From assembly GCA_963674835.2 (NCBI GenBank), contig CAXXKC010000003.1, forward strand, positions 434,001 to 498,000: a DNA stretch of 64,000 nucleotides. Direction: 5' to 3'. Positions 52,852-61,190 of this stretch are shown piece by piece. Below the pieces are notes generated by a model, which saw only the letters and a list, made by a program, of their open reading frames with translations, was not told the DNA's origin and ran no database searches. The translations under genes and the position numbers were made by a program. Source of the stretch: G963674835 sp963674835. GTDB lineage: Bacteria; Planctomycetota; Planctomycetia; Pirellulales; Thermoguttaceae. The stretch's first letter is position 1. Every line of letters begins with the position of its first letter.

Positions 52852-54339
52852 ATGATTTGTGTCAGTATTGGGCGGGGTCGCCACCGCCATGTAATCGCCG
52901 AACATCGAGACCTGGTCGCCCAGGGGGCATCCCTGGTGGAATTGCGACTGGACTACATCAACGGCGAAGTCAACGTCAAGCGGCTGCTGGTGGACCGTCC
53001 GTGCCCGGTGGTCGTCAGTTGCCGCCGAGAGCGGGACGGCGGCAAGTGGGCCGACGACGAGCAGGGTCGGCTGGTCTTGCTAAGGACGGCCATTGCCGAA
53101 GGTGCCGATTACATCGACTTGGAGGATGATATTGCGGCCAGCATCCCGCGATTCGGGGCCACGAAGCGCATTGTCAGCCTGCACGATTTCCGCAAGACGC
53201 CCAGTGATCTCGAACAGATCCACGAACGGCTCTGCTCGCTGGATCCCGACGTGGTCAAGATCTGCACGATGGCCAACCGTCCGGGCGACAATCTGCGGAT
53301 GCTTCGCCTCGTCCGTGACAGCAAGATTCCCACCGTGGGCCTCTGCATGGGCGACATCGGCATTCCGTCGCGGATCCTGACGGGCAAGTTCGGATCGCCG
53401 TTCACATACGCCACGTTTCATCACGAGCGGGCCTTGGCTCCCGGACAGCTCAGTTTCGAGCAGATGACCAAGATCTACCGCTACGATCAGATCAACGAGC
53501 AGACGGCCGTCTACGGCGTGATCGCCGACCCGATTGGCCACAGTCTCAGCCCGCTGATCCACAACGCGGCCTTCCAGGAGCTTGGCCTGAACAAGGTGTA
53601 TATTCCTATTCGCGTGCCGCGCGAAGACCTCGGCGCGTTCGTTGACGAAGCGAAGGAATGGGGGATCGAGGGTCTGAGCGTGACCATCCCGCACAAGGAA
53701 GCCATTCTCGAGAAGCTGACCGACGTAGATCCGGCCGTTCGAGGAATTGGGGCCACCAATACGGTGATCTTCGAAGGCGACCACCGGCGCGGCTTCAATA
53801 CCGATTACCGTGCCGCGCTGACCAGCCTCGAAGAAGCCATGGTCGCTAAGGACGGTGGGCGCGATCCGCTGAACGGCAAGACGGCACTGGTTCTCGGTGC
53901 CGGGGGCGTCGGCCGCGCCATCGCTTACGGCCTGGTCGAGCGCCGGGCGAACGTCTACCTGACCGACGGAGATCCTCAGCGCGCCCCGCAATTGGCCTCT
54001 CACCTGAAGTGCCGGTCCGTCGACTGGGCGCAACGGCATTCGGTCTCCGTCGACGTTCTGGTCAACTGCACGCCCATCGGCATGCATCCCAACGTCGATG
54101 ACACGCCCTACGACAGCCAATATCTGCACTCGTCCATGACGGTTTTCGACGCCGTCTACAACCCCGAGAACACGCTCCTTCTCAAAGAAGCCCTGGCCCG
54201 CGATTGCACCGTGGTCAGCGGAGTCGACATGTTTGTGCGTCAGGCTTGTATGCAATTCCAGCTCTTCACCGGCCAGGACGGTCCCGCGAAGCTCATGCGC
54301 GACGTGATCAAGCGTGCCACCTCCGCCGCCCGAATCTGA
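52852..54339 (+). CDS. aroDE: Bifunctional 3-dehydroquinate dehydratase / shikimate dehydrogenase
   Basis: A 495-aa fusion covering steps 3 and 4 of the shikimate pathway. Residues 1-222: type I dehydroquinase (SLVELRLDYI, GADYIDLEDD, KRIVSLHDFRKT with catalytic His, DVVKICTMANRPGDNL with the Schiff-base Lys). Residues ~225-495: shikimate dehydrogenase (VYGVIADPIGHSLSPLIHNA, LSVTIPHKEAI with catalytic Lys, FNTDYRAAL with Asp, LVLGAGGVGRAIAYGL NADP motif, VNCTPIGMHPN). ATG 52852 begins directly with the dehydroquinase strand. The same domain order occurs in the plant DQD-SDH enzyme. Shikimate kinase follows 55 bp downstream. Confidence 0.95.
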   Translation: MICVSIGRGRHRHVIAEHRDLVAQGASLVELRLDYINGEVNVKRLLVDRPCPVVVSCRRERDGGKWADDEQGRLVLLRTAIAEGADYIDLEDDIAASIPRFGATKRIVSLHDFRKTPSDLEQIHERLCSLDPDVVKICTMANRPGDNLRMLRLVRDSKIPTVGLCMGDIGIPSRILTGKFGSPFTYATFHHERALAPGQLSFEQMTKIYRYDQINEQTAVYGVIADPIGHSLSPLIHNAAFQELGLNKVYIPIRVPREDLGAFVDEAKEWGIEGLSVTIPHKEAILEKLTDVDPAVRGIGATNTVIFEGDHRRGFNTDYRAALTSLEEAMVAKDGGRDPLNGKTALVLGAGGVGRAIAYGLVERRANVYLTDGDPQRAPQLASHLKCRSVDWAQRHSVSVDVLVNCTPIGMHPNVDDTPYDSQYLHSSMTVFDAVYNPENTLLLKEALARDCTVVSGVDMFVRQACMQFQLFTGQDGPAKLMRDVIKRATSAARI

Positions 54340-54394
54340 CCCCGGCCAAGGGAAACCAATCGCGGCGTCGGCCAGACAACCCATACTGCCAGTT

Positions 54395-54925
54395 ATGAAC
54401 CTGACCCTTATCGGCTACCGCGCCACCGGCAAGACAACCCTGGCCCGATTGCTCGCCGAGCGTCTCGGCTGGGAATGGATCGATGCCGATGTTGAGATCG
54501 AGCGCCGCGCCGGCAAGTCAATCGCCCGTATCTTCGCCGAGGACGGTGAGCCGGCGTTTCGCGACCTGGAAGCCGCGGTCATCGCCGACCTGTGCCGGCG
54601 AGATCGACTGGTGCTCGCGGCCGGTGGTGGAGCACCAATGCGCTCGGAGAATCGCGACAGTATGCGCGACGCCGGAAAGGTCGTTTGGCTTCAAGCCTTG
54701 CCAGAAACGATTCACAGACGGATGGCAGGCGACGCCACCACGGCCGGCCGTCGCCCCAACCTGACGTCCCAGGGCGGACTGGACGAGATCCTGAACGTAC
54801 TCGCCCAGCGGGAATCGGTCTACCGCGATTCGGCCCACGTAGAGGTCGATACCGAAGGTCAAACGCCCGACCAACTCGTCGATACGATTCTGGATCGCCT
54901 TCAGTGGCAGTCCGAGCGCCCCTGA
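54395..54925 (+). CDS. aroK: Shikimate kinase
   Basis: A 176-aa kinase that phosphorylates shikimate, the next step after the upstream fusion. Walker A: LIGYRATGKTTLA; shikimate-binding: WIDADVEIERRAGKSIARIF (Asp pair) and GEPAFRDLEAAVI; AAGGGAPMR (GGG motif); lid region GDATTAGRRPNLTSQGG with Arg. Length is standard. The start ATG 54395 is the natural N-terminus; the longer frame from 54314 overlaps the previous gene and is proline-rich. Co-transcribed with aroDE. Confidence 0.93.
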   Translation: MNLTLIGYRATGKTTLARLLAERLGWEWIDADVEIERRAGKSIARIFAEDGEPAFRDLEAAVIADLCRRDRLVLAAGGGAPMRSENRDSMRDAGKVVWLQALPETIHRRMAGDATTAGRRPNLTSQGGLDEILNVLAQRESVYRDSAHVEVDTEGQTPDQLVDTILDRLQWQSERP

Positions 54926-54964
54926 GTCGCAAAGCGGTTCGCGGCCACGGTACAACGTTGCGAT

Positions 54965-56209
54965 GTGAGCACGATGATCCATCTACCCATCGAATTACGC
55001 TTGGTCCTGCTCTTTATGTTCGGCACGGTGGTCGGCAGCCTGGTCAACCTGGCGGTCTACCGCATGGCCTGGAATCGGCGGCTCATCAGCCCATGGACGC
55101 GTCCGCCAGCCGAGGCGCCGCCGCGCCGATGGGCGGACCGCATCCCCGTACTCGGCTGGCTGGGATTGCGCCGCGAGGCTCGACTGCACGGCACGGGCTT
55201 CTGGATCCGGCCCATGATGATCGAATTGCTCACCGGTGCCGGTTTCGCCGCGCTGTACTGGTGGGAGGTCGTCGAGCTGGGCTTGTTCCACCCGCCCGTG
55301 CCGCCGGTACCGCAAACGCTGCTGCATGTGCAGTATGGCAGCCACCTTCTGCTGCTGTCGCTGATGCTCGCGGGAAGCCTGATCGACATCGACGAGAAGC
55401 TCATTCCCGACGGCATCACGGTGGTGGGCACGTGGCTTGGCCTGCTCATCGCCGCGGTCTATCCGTGGTCGCTGCTGCCCAATCCGATCGTCCTCGCCAA
55501 CGGAGTGTTGCTCGGCTTTCTTCATCTGGCGGCGCCGGACGCCTGGCCGGCATGGCTCGACGGCTGGCCGCGGGGCGGCTCGCTGGCGTTGGGCTTGGGC
55601 TGCTGGTGGCTGTGGTGTGTGGCTCTCGCGCGGCGCACCTGGTACTCACGACATGGCTGTCGCAGGGCCTTGAAGCTCGCCCTGGCTCGCCTGGCTCGGG
55701 ACTCTTCCACGCTTCCCCTGGCGCTCATGGGATTGGTTGGTTCCGGGCTCACCGTCGCGGTCTGGTATTGGGGGGGCGACCATTGGGTCGGCTTGCTCAC
55801 CGCGCTGGTCGGAATGGTCGCAGGCGGGCTGATGATCTGGTCGGTCCGGATCGTTGGCACGGCCGTGTTGCGGCGCGAGGCGATGGGCTTCGGCGATGTC
55901 ACCCTCATGGCCATGATCGGCAGCTACGTCGGATGGCAGAGTTGCCTGCTGATCTTCTTCTTGGCGCCTTTCGCCGGCCTGGTGATCGGACTGATCACCC
56001 TCATCCTCCAGCGCGAACACGAGATCCCTTACGGACCGTTCCTCTGCCTGGCGGCCACCTTCGTCATCGTCCGTTGGGCGAGCGTGTGGAACTGGGCCTT
56101 TGGGATCTTTGCGTTGGGGTGGATCTTACCGGCGGTCCTGGTCGTGTGCCTGGTGCTCATGGCCCTTCTGCTGGGTGCATGGCGGCTCATCCTCGCCATG
56201 ATCGGATAA
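54965..56209 (+). CDS. Prepilin peptidase (type IV leader peptidase, A24 family)
   Basis: A 414-aa membrane protein with about nine hydrophobic segments. The GTG start at 54965 is followed closely by an alternative ATG 54974. Aspartate-protease residues: SLIDIDEKLIPDGI (first Asp) and EAMGFGDVTLMAMIG (GxGD second Asp). The N-terminal methylase/zinc module is only partly present (GTVVGSLVNLAVYR, RIPVLGWLGLR; the CxxC pairs are absent). It cleaves leaders of type IV pilin/pseudopilin-like proteins, which DUF1559-type proteins resemble. A long loop (about residues 175-260) is inserted between the two catalytic segments. Confidence 0.9.
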   Translation: MSTMIHLPIELRLVLLFMFGTVVGSLVNLAVYRMAWNRRLISPWTRPPAEAPPRRWADRIPVLGWLGLRREARLHGTGFWIRPMMIELLTGAGFAALYWWEVVELGLFHPPVPPVPQTLLHVQYGSHLLLLSLMLAGSLIDIDEKLIPDGITVVGTWLGLLIAAVYPWSLLPNPIVLANGVLLGFLHLAAPDAWPAWLDGWPRGGSLALGLGCWWLWCVALARRTWYSRHGCRRALKLALARLARDSSTLPLALMGLVGSGLTVAVWYWGGDHWVGLLTALVGMVAGGLMIWSVRIVGTAVLRREAMGFGDVTLMAMIGSYVGWQSCLLIFFLAPFAGLVIGLITLILQREHEIPYGPFLCLAATFVIVRWASVWNWAFGIFALGWILPAVLVVCLVLMALLLGAWRLILAMIG

Positions 56210-56246
56210 GCGGGAACTTCCCGCAGAGATTACCACTCGCCGGCAG

Positions 56247-56828
56247 GTGTCGTGGCATGGGGTATATTTTCTTGATCGTCCCAAGGCCCCTCAGGATGCC
56301 CCAGCCGTGTCGCCACTGTTTGAAACCGTCGTCGACCTTCAGCGCCAGGCAGACGTGCTGCGCCATCGTCGCTACGGTGTAATCGAAGTCGCCGGCGGAC
56401 AACTCCAAGAGATCCGGCTCCGTCCGTTGCCGAAGGTCGTGTCGGCGCCGGGCATCCTGCTGCTGGGAGGCAACTATCACAGACGCTTCTCCGGCGATCG
56501 TCTTTGGCTGTACTACAACCAGCCGTTGCGGTTTCCCCGGTTCCTCGTGCTGAAGTACATCGTCTCGACACGTCAGGGATCGCTGGCCTCGCTGTGTCGG
56601 GCGTTGGAGACGTTGGACGAGATCGGCCGACTCAAGCGGTCCGATGCGTTGCTTTGCGATGTGGCTAACTGGCGGATCTCCCGGCGGTTCATGGCTCGCT
56701 ACGGGTGGGAGCCACACTGCCCGTCGCGGTGGCATCGCCACTATATCAAGCGGTTCTACGGCAACTATCCTCCCCAAGCCACCTGGATTGCCGATCATGC
56801 ACTATCCACCCCGCTCATCAACGCCTGA
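56247..56828 (+). CDS. Conserved hypothetical protein
   Basis: A 193-aa soluble, Arg/aromatic-rich protein. The start is uncertain: GTG 56247 or GTG 56307 (SPLFETVVDLQRQ...). Landmarks: GILLLGGNYHRRFSGDRLWL, FLVLKYIVSTRQGSLASLCR and a C-terminal WEPHCPSRWHRHYIKRFYG. The last block recalls GNAT-like or short planctomycete proteins but I cannot assign a family. It lies in the same direction as the prepilin peptidase (37-bp gap). Confidence 0.6.
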   Translation: MSWHGVYFLDRPKAPQDAPAVSPLFETVVDLQRQADVLRHRRYGVIEVAGGQLQEIRLRPLPKVVSAPGILLLGGNYHRRFSGDRLWLYYNQPLRFPRFLVLKYIVSTRQGSLASLCRALETLDEIGRLKRSDALLCDVANWRISRRFMARYGWEPHCPSRWHRHYIKRFYGNYPPQATWIADHALSTPLINA

Positions 56829-56931
56829 ACCGGCCTTGCGGGGCCCCAGGCATCGTGCTACCATCCGCCCCGCTCGCCGCGGGTGTATTCCGTCACGGAT
56901 TGTTCAGAGATCTCTTCAAGAGAGGATTGCC

Positions 56932-57756
56932 ATGCGTCGCACCGCATGGGCAGGACCCTTATCGATCTTGGCGCTGATCGTCCTGACGGGCTGTGGCAAT
57001 AACCCAATGCTCCTGAAGGGCCAAGTGGACAAGCTTCAGCAGGAGCAGGTGGCCATGTCGCGCCAGACGCAGGAGCTTCAGAGCCGGGCCAGCTCGTTGG
57101 ACAAAGACAATCAGGATCTGCAGCAGACGCTCGCCCAATCGCGCCAGCAGAGCAAGGTGCTCGAAGACCAACTGGCCCTGGTGCGCCAACAGCTCGGCAG
57201 CGCCACGTCGCAATTGGCTCGGGCCGAGGAAGAGAAGCAAGCCACGGATCAGAAGGTCCAGGCGCTGACGGCCTCGATGCATCGCCACAACGGAGTGTCG
57301 ATCAGCCCCAACAACAGCTACCTTCAGACGCTGCCGGCGATCAACTTGCCGGGCGTCTTCGTGCGCCGCGACGGCGACGTCATTCGCGTCGAGCTGCCAG
57401 CCAGCAAACTCTTCGATCCGGGAACCGTCCGATTCCGACCGGAAGCGGCGAGCCTGGTCAACACGGTCGCCGCGCAGATCCTGCGGGCGTATCCCAACCA
57501 GGTGATCGGCGTCGAAGGGCACACCGAAGTCGATCCGGCCTGGGGCCCGCGGATGCAGGCCACGCAGCAGTTCTCCGTCAACGAAGCGTCGGTCATCTAC
57601 GACGTGCTCGTATCGCAGGCGCGCGTGCCGGCGAAGCAACTCTTTCTGGTCGGCCACGGCGGCAACCATCCGGTCGTTTCCAACGCCACGCCGGAGGGTC
57701 GCCAGCGCAATCGCCGTGTGGAACTGGTCATCTATCCCGATCGGGTCGACTCGTAG
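56932..57756 (+). CDS. OmpA-like peptidoglycan-associated lipoprotein
   Basis: A 274-aa protein; ATG 56932 after AGAGAGGA. Lipoprotein signal with lipobox LTGC (Cys about residue 21), so it is anchored in a membrane. Residues ~30-115 form a long Gln/Glu-rich coiled coil (QVDKLQQEQVAMSRQTQELQ). The C-terminal ~140 residues are an OmpA-C domain: VRFRPEAASLVNTVAAQIL, VIGVEGHTEVDPA (peptidoglycan-binding region; GHTD is usual, here GHTE) and EGRQRNRRVELVIYPD (NRRVEL). It should link the cell wall and a membrane, similar in plan to MotB/Pal-type proteins. Confidence 0.88.
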   Translation: MRRTAWAGPLSILALIVLTGCGNNPMLLKGQVDKLQQEQVAMSRQTQELQSRASSLDKDNQDLQQTLAQSRQQSKVLEDQLALVRQQLGSATSQLARAEEEKQATDQKVQALTASMHRHNGVSISPNNSYLQTLPAINLPGVFVRRDGDVIRVELPASKLFDPGTVRFRPEAASLVNTVAAQILRAYPNQVIGVEGHTEVDPAWGPRMQATQQFSVNEASVIYDVLVSQARVPAKQLFLVGHGGNHPVVSNATPEGRQRNRRVELVIYPDRVDS

Positions 57757-57798
57757 GGCAGGGGACGCCCCGCAGGGCGCCGCCCTCCCACAGGCAAG

Positions 57799-60498
57799 TT
57801 ACACTCGCCCGTTGACCAGTTCCTTGTTCACCAGCACGACGTCCTCTTCCTGCTCGTGGTTCAGGCTGAAGCCACGATTGCGGAAAGTGGCCAACATGCG
57901 GGCGTTTTCCTTGGACGTTTCGGCGACGACCCGCTTAACGCCCCACTTCTTGGCCACTTCCAGGCAGTAGTCCGTCAGCAAGCCGCCGAGGCCACGGCCG
58001 TGCCACCGATCGACCACGATCACGGCGTACTCGGCCGATTCGTGGTTCATGTCGGCGACCAACCGGCCCACGCCGATGAGCTTTCGCTCGCCATCCTCTT
58101 CGACCTCGGCCACGATACCAATCTCGCGGTCGTAGTCGATGAAGCAGTAGCGTGTGGCCATCTCATGCGTGGTCTGCTTGAAGCGGTAGCTGAAGCGGAA
58201 CCAGAGCGATTGCGCGGAGCAGCCGGCCAGCAACTCGTGCCACATCGGCTCATCTTCCGGCTTGATCGGCCGGAGCACGACAGGCGTCCCGTCGTGCAGG
58301 CGGCGCTCGGTGACGAATTCCTCCGGATAGGGTCGAATGGCCAGGTGGGCGTACGGCCGCACCGTGTGCACTACCAGCTCGCGATCGACGATCACGCGGG
58401 CATCCAACGCGATGACATCCTCGGACGTAACCAGGAGCGGATTGACGTCCAACTCCTTCACTTCCGGATAGTCGGCCACGAGGTACGAAAACCGCATGAG
58501 GATCTCGATGAGCCGATCGATGTTCACACCCGGCCGGCCGCGATAGCCCTGCAACAACGGCCACGACTTGAGCGACTCGAGCATGCGGCGTGCCAACGAT
58601 TCGGTCAGGGGCGGCAGGGCCAATGCCCGGTCGCGGAACACTTCCGCCGCGGTGCCTCCCATGCCAACCATGATCACCGACCCAAAGACCGGATCGCGTT
58701 TGGTGCCCATGATCAACTCGAACCCGTTGGGATAGGTAACCATCTTCTGGACGGTCACGCCGAGGACCGTGGCGTCGGGTCGCTTCTCACCAGCCGATTT
58801 GACCATCCGCTCGAAGGCCTTTTGCACCGTGTCGTCGTTGCTCAGGTTCAAGGCCACGCCGCCGACGTCGGTCTTGTGCGTGATCTGCGGGGAATGGATC
58901 TTCATGGCAACCGGGTAGCCAAGACGCTGGGCCACTTCCACGGCCTCGTCGGCGGTCCGGGCCAAGAACGGCTTGGTGACGGGAATCTCATAGGCCTCCA
59001 AAAACGCCTTCGAAACGTTCTCCGAAAGGATCTCGCTCCCCTCGGTGAGAATCGTGTCGAACACACCCTTGAGCCGCTTGCGGTCCAGGCTGAACGACAT
59101 GGGAATGTCGCGCGGCGTCTCGTGGAGGGTTTCCAAATTGCGGGCGTAGGAAACCAGGTGGGTAAACGCGCGCACGCCCTTTTCCGGCGTCGGGTAGGTC
59201 GGAATGCCGGCCTGGTTCAGCAACTGCGTTCCTTCCGCCACCGAGCTTCCGCCCATCCACGCGGCCAACACGGGCTTGTGCGCCTTGGCGGCGACCTGCC
59301 CCACGGCGGCGGCCGTGCCCGTCGGGTCCGTCATGGCCTGCGGCGTGAGGATGACCATCACCGCGTCGACCCCGTGATCCTGCAGCACGACCTCCAACGC
59401 CTGGGCATAACGTTCCGGCGGAGCGTCTCCGAGCACGTCTACCGGATTGTTGTGCGACCAGAACGGCGGAAGATGCTCGTTGAGCTTCTGAATCGTCTCC
59501 TCGGCGAGCACGGCCAGCTTGCCGTCGCGCGCGATCAGGGCATCGGTGGTCATCACGCCGGGACCGCCGGCATTGGTGAGGATCGCCAGGCGGTCACCCT
59601 TGGGAGGTTGCTGCCTCGCGAGCAATTCGGCACAGTCGAACATGTCTTCGACCTGGAAGATGCGTTCGATGCCGGCTCGTTGGAACGCTGCCTCGTACAC
59701 GGCGTCGACGCCCGCCATCGCCCCGGTGTGCGACGCGGCCGCCTGTGCCGATTCGGCGAACCGGCCCGCCTTGTAGGCGACGATCGGCTTGGTACGGGCG
59801 AAGGCCCGGGCGGCCGACATGAACTCGCGGGCCTCGTTGATCGACTCGATGTACAGAATGATCGATTGCGTTTCCGTGGCCGAGCCGAAGTAGTCGATCA
59901 GGTCGCCCATGCTCACGTCGAGCATGTTGCCCACCGACACGAAATACGAGAACCCGATCCCTTCGTCGATCGCCCAATCGAGAACCGACGTGCAGAGGGC
60001 CCCGGACTGGGAGATGAAGCCGATGTGCCCTTTCTTGGGCGTGGCGGCGGCGAAGCTGGCGTTCAAGTAGATACCAGGCACGATGATGCCCAGGCAGTTC
60101 GGTCCGAGAATGCGCATTCCCTCGAACTTCGCCTGCTCGGCGCGAACCTGCTGTTCGAGCTTTCGGCCTTCCTCGCCGATTTCACGGAAGCCGGCCGAAA
60201 TAATCACGATGCCGCGGGTGCCCGCCTCACCGCATTGCCGCACGATTCCCGGGACAGTCGCAGCCGGTGTACAAACGACGGCCAGGTCGGGTGCATGCGG
60301 CAGGCTGGGGATGTCCTTGTAAGCTTGAATGCCTTGGACGGCCTCCCGCTTGGGATTGACCGGATAGACCACGCCCCGAAAACCGGAGCCGATCAGATTG
60401 CGAAGGACGGTGTATCCGACGCTTGAGGGCGTATCGCTGGCCCCGATAACGGCCACACGATGGGGATCGAAGATCTTGTCGAGATTGAGAATGCTCAC
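57799..60498 (-). CDS. NDP-forming acyl-CoA synthetase fused to GNAT acetyltransferase (Pat/ACD type)
   Basis: An 899-aa protein. GTG 60498 is chosen (AGGAG 6 nt upstream); TTG 60504 is too close to the site. Residues ~10-460: CoA-binding and ligase domains (RVAVIGASDTPSSVGYTVLR, GPNCLGIIVPG, GFISQSGALCTSVLDWA, ASHTGAMAGVDAVYEA). Residues ~480-710: ATP-grasp (IPVTKPFLARTADEAVEVAQ, MKIHSPQITHKTDVGGVAL). Residues ~725-899: GNAT (VVDRWHGRGLGGLLTDYCL). The layout is that of protein acetyltransferase Pat/PatZ, but the phospho-His segment SHTG of active ADP-forming acyl-CoA synthetases is retained. It could acetylate proteins, make acyl-CoA with ADP/ATP, or both. Confidence 0.9.
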   Translation of the reverse strand: MSILNLDKIFDPHRVAVIGASDTPSSVGYTVLRNLIGSGFRGVVYPVNPKREAVQGIQAYKDIPSLPHAPDLAVVCTPAATVPGIVRQCGEAGTRGIVIISAGFREIGEEGRKLEQQVRAEQAKFEGMRILGPNCLGIIVPGIYLNASFAAATPKKGHIGFISQSGALCTSVLDWAIDEGIGFSYFVSVGNMLDVSMGDLIDYFGSATETQSIILYIESINEAREFMSAARAFARTKPIVAYKAGRFAESAQAAASHTGAMAGVDAVYEAAFQRAGIERIFQVEDMFDCAELLARQQPPKGDRLAILTNAGGPGVMTTDALIARDGKLAVLAEETIQKLNEHLPPFWSHNNPVDVLGDAPPERYAQALEVVLQDHGVDAVMVILTPQAMTDPTGTAAAVGQVAAKAHKPVLAAWMGGSSVAEGTQLLNQAGIPTYPTPEKGVRAFTHLVSYARNLETLHETPRDIPMSFSLDRKRLKGVFDTILTEGSEILSENVSKAFLEAYEIPVTKPFLARTADEAVEVAQRLGYPVAMKIHSPQITHKTDVGGVALNLSNDDTVQKAFERMVKSAGEKRPDATVLGVTVQKMVTYPNGFELIMGTKRDPVFGSVIMVGMGGTAAEVFRDRALALPPLTESLARRMLESLKSWPLLQGYRGRPGVNIDRLIEILMRFSYLVADYPEVKELDVNPLLVTSEDVIALDARVIVDRELVVHTVRPYAHLAIRPYPEEFVTERRLHDGTPVVLRPIKPEDEPMWHELLAGCSAQSLWFRFSYRFKQTTHEMATRYCFIDYDREIGIVAEVEEDGERKLIGVGRLVADMNHESAEYAVIVVDRWHGRGLGGLLTDYCLEVAKKWGVKRVVAETSKENARMLATFRNRGFSLNHEQEEDVVLVNKELVNGRV

Positions 60499-60719
60499 GT
60501 TCAACTCCTGTCGAGCATAAAGTCGCCAGCCATCTATCTGGAATCGCCCTCAGTGGCACAACCGCTCACGGCGAGAAGCCCGCACAACCGGGGGCGGCCG
60601 TGCCACATTGCGGGATTGGCTCCAAGTATCAAGGGGCGTATCGTGGTGGGGAGATGGAGAAACTCATTAATATAGTAGGTCGGCGCAGGAAGGAAAAGCG
60701 ATTAGGATTGCGGTGGCAC

Positions 60720-60740
60720 GTATAATTGGCCAGATTATAC
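60720..60740. promoter_or_regulatory. Palindrome GTATAAT-N7-ATTATAC
   Basis: Perfect 7-bp arms separated by TGGCCAG, with a TATAAT hexamer on each strand. It lies about 220 bp upstream of the synthetase gene (minus) and 450 bp upstream of the sigma gene (plus). No consensus -35 sits 16-18 bp from either hexamer, so it may be an operator or a pair of extended -10 promoters. Confidence 0.45.
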
Positions 60741-60803
60741 CAGTGCCGTGGGCTGTTCCGGGAGTGCCCATTGTGCAATCTGCACAACCCCTGGCAGGGA
60801 TTT

Positions 60804-60834
60804 CAGAGGTAGGAATATAGCATTCTTGCCTCTG
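60804..60834 (+). other. RNA hairpin candidate in sigma-factor leader
   Basis: CAGAGGTAGGAAT (60804-60816) pairs with ATTCTTGCCTCTG (60822-60834) around a 5-nt loop. All 13 positions pair in plus-strand RNA when two G-U wobbles are allowed; read from the minus strand those become A-C mismatches, so a plus-strand transcript is favoured. No T-run follows. Confidence 0.4.
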
Positions 60835-61190
60835 CAAGGCCGCAGAGCAAGGGGGGAAGGTCGCTCAATAGCCTGATTCCCAAATGCGTTGCGGCGATCG
60901 ACCCACGATCCCGCATCGGTCGAATTCGCGCACACACCGCGGTCCGCGGAGACCGCTCAGCCAAGTTCGAGTTCGCCGCGGCCGACCGCACGGCCTTTTC
61001 GTCCCACTCGGACAACCCTAAAATGGGACTCTCTCGACCGCGGAGACACCCGTGCGTTGGGGGTGCTGTTGCGACGAGGCCCGCTGCTGCCGGTGCGGTG
61101 CCGGCATGCTCCAGGCAAGGCCGAAGGTCCGGACGCTCTGGACGAGTCGTTCGTTCCGGCTCCGGTGTCCGGTGGAAGACGGGGGACCAA

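Larger units (their letters stand above)
60505..61190. other. Intergenic region between divergent synthetase and sigma-factor genes
   Basis: About 686 bp. No convincing gene; short minus frames at 60735-60935 and 60803-61276 are compositionally unlikely. It holds a dyad GTATAAT-N7-ATTATAC at 60720-60740 and a 13-bp hairpin with a 5-nt loop at 60804-60834 (described separately). The last 150 bp are GC-rich and form the leader of the ECF sigma gene. Confidence 0.6.

Noticed and set aside
57856..60426. Plus-strand open frame of 856 codons
   Set aside because: Antisense to the synthetase-acetyltransferase gene; no domain and typical of reverse frames in GC-rich genes.
60499..60504. TTG start for the synthetase-acetyltransferase gene
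   Set aside because: The AGGAG site abuts the TTG with no spacer; GTG at 60498 has a 6-nt spacing.
61023..61190. N-terminal extension of the sigma factor
   Set aside because: The 56 extra codons are Arg/Gly/Ala-rich; the ribosome site GGGGGA precedes ATG 61191.
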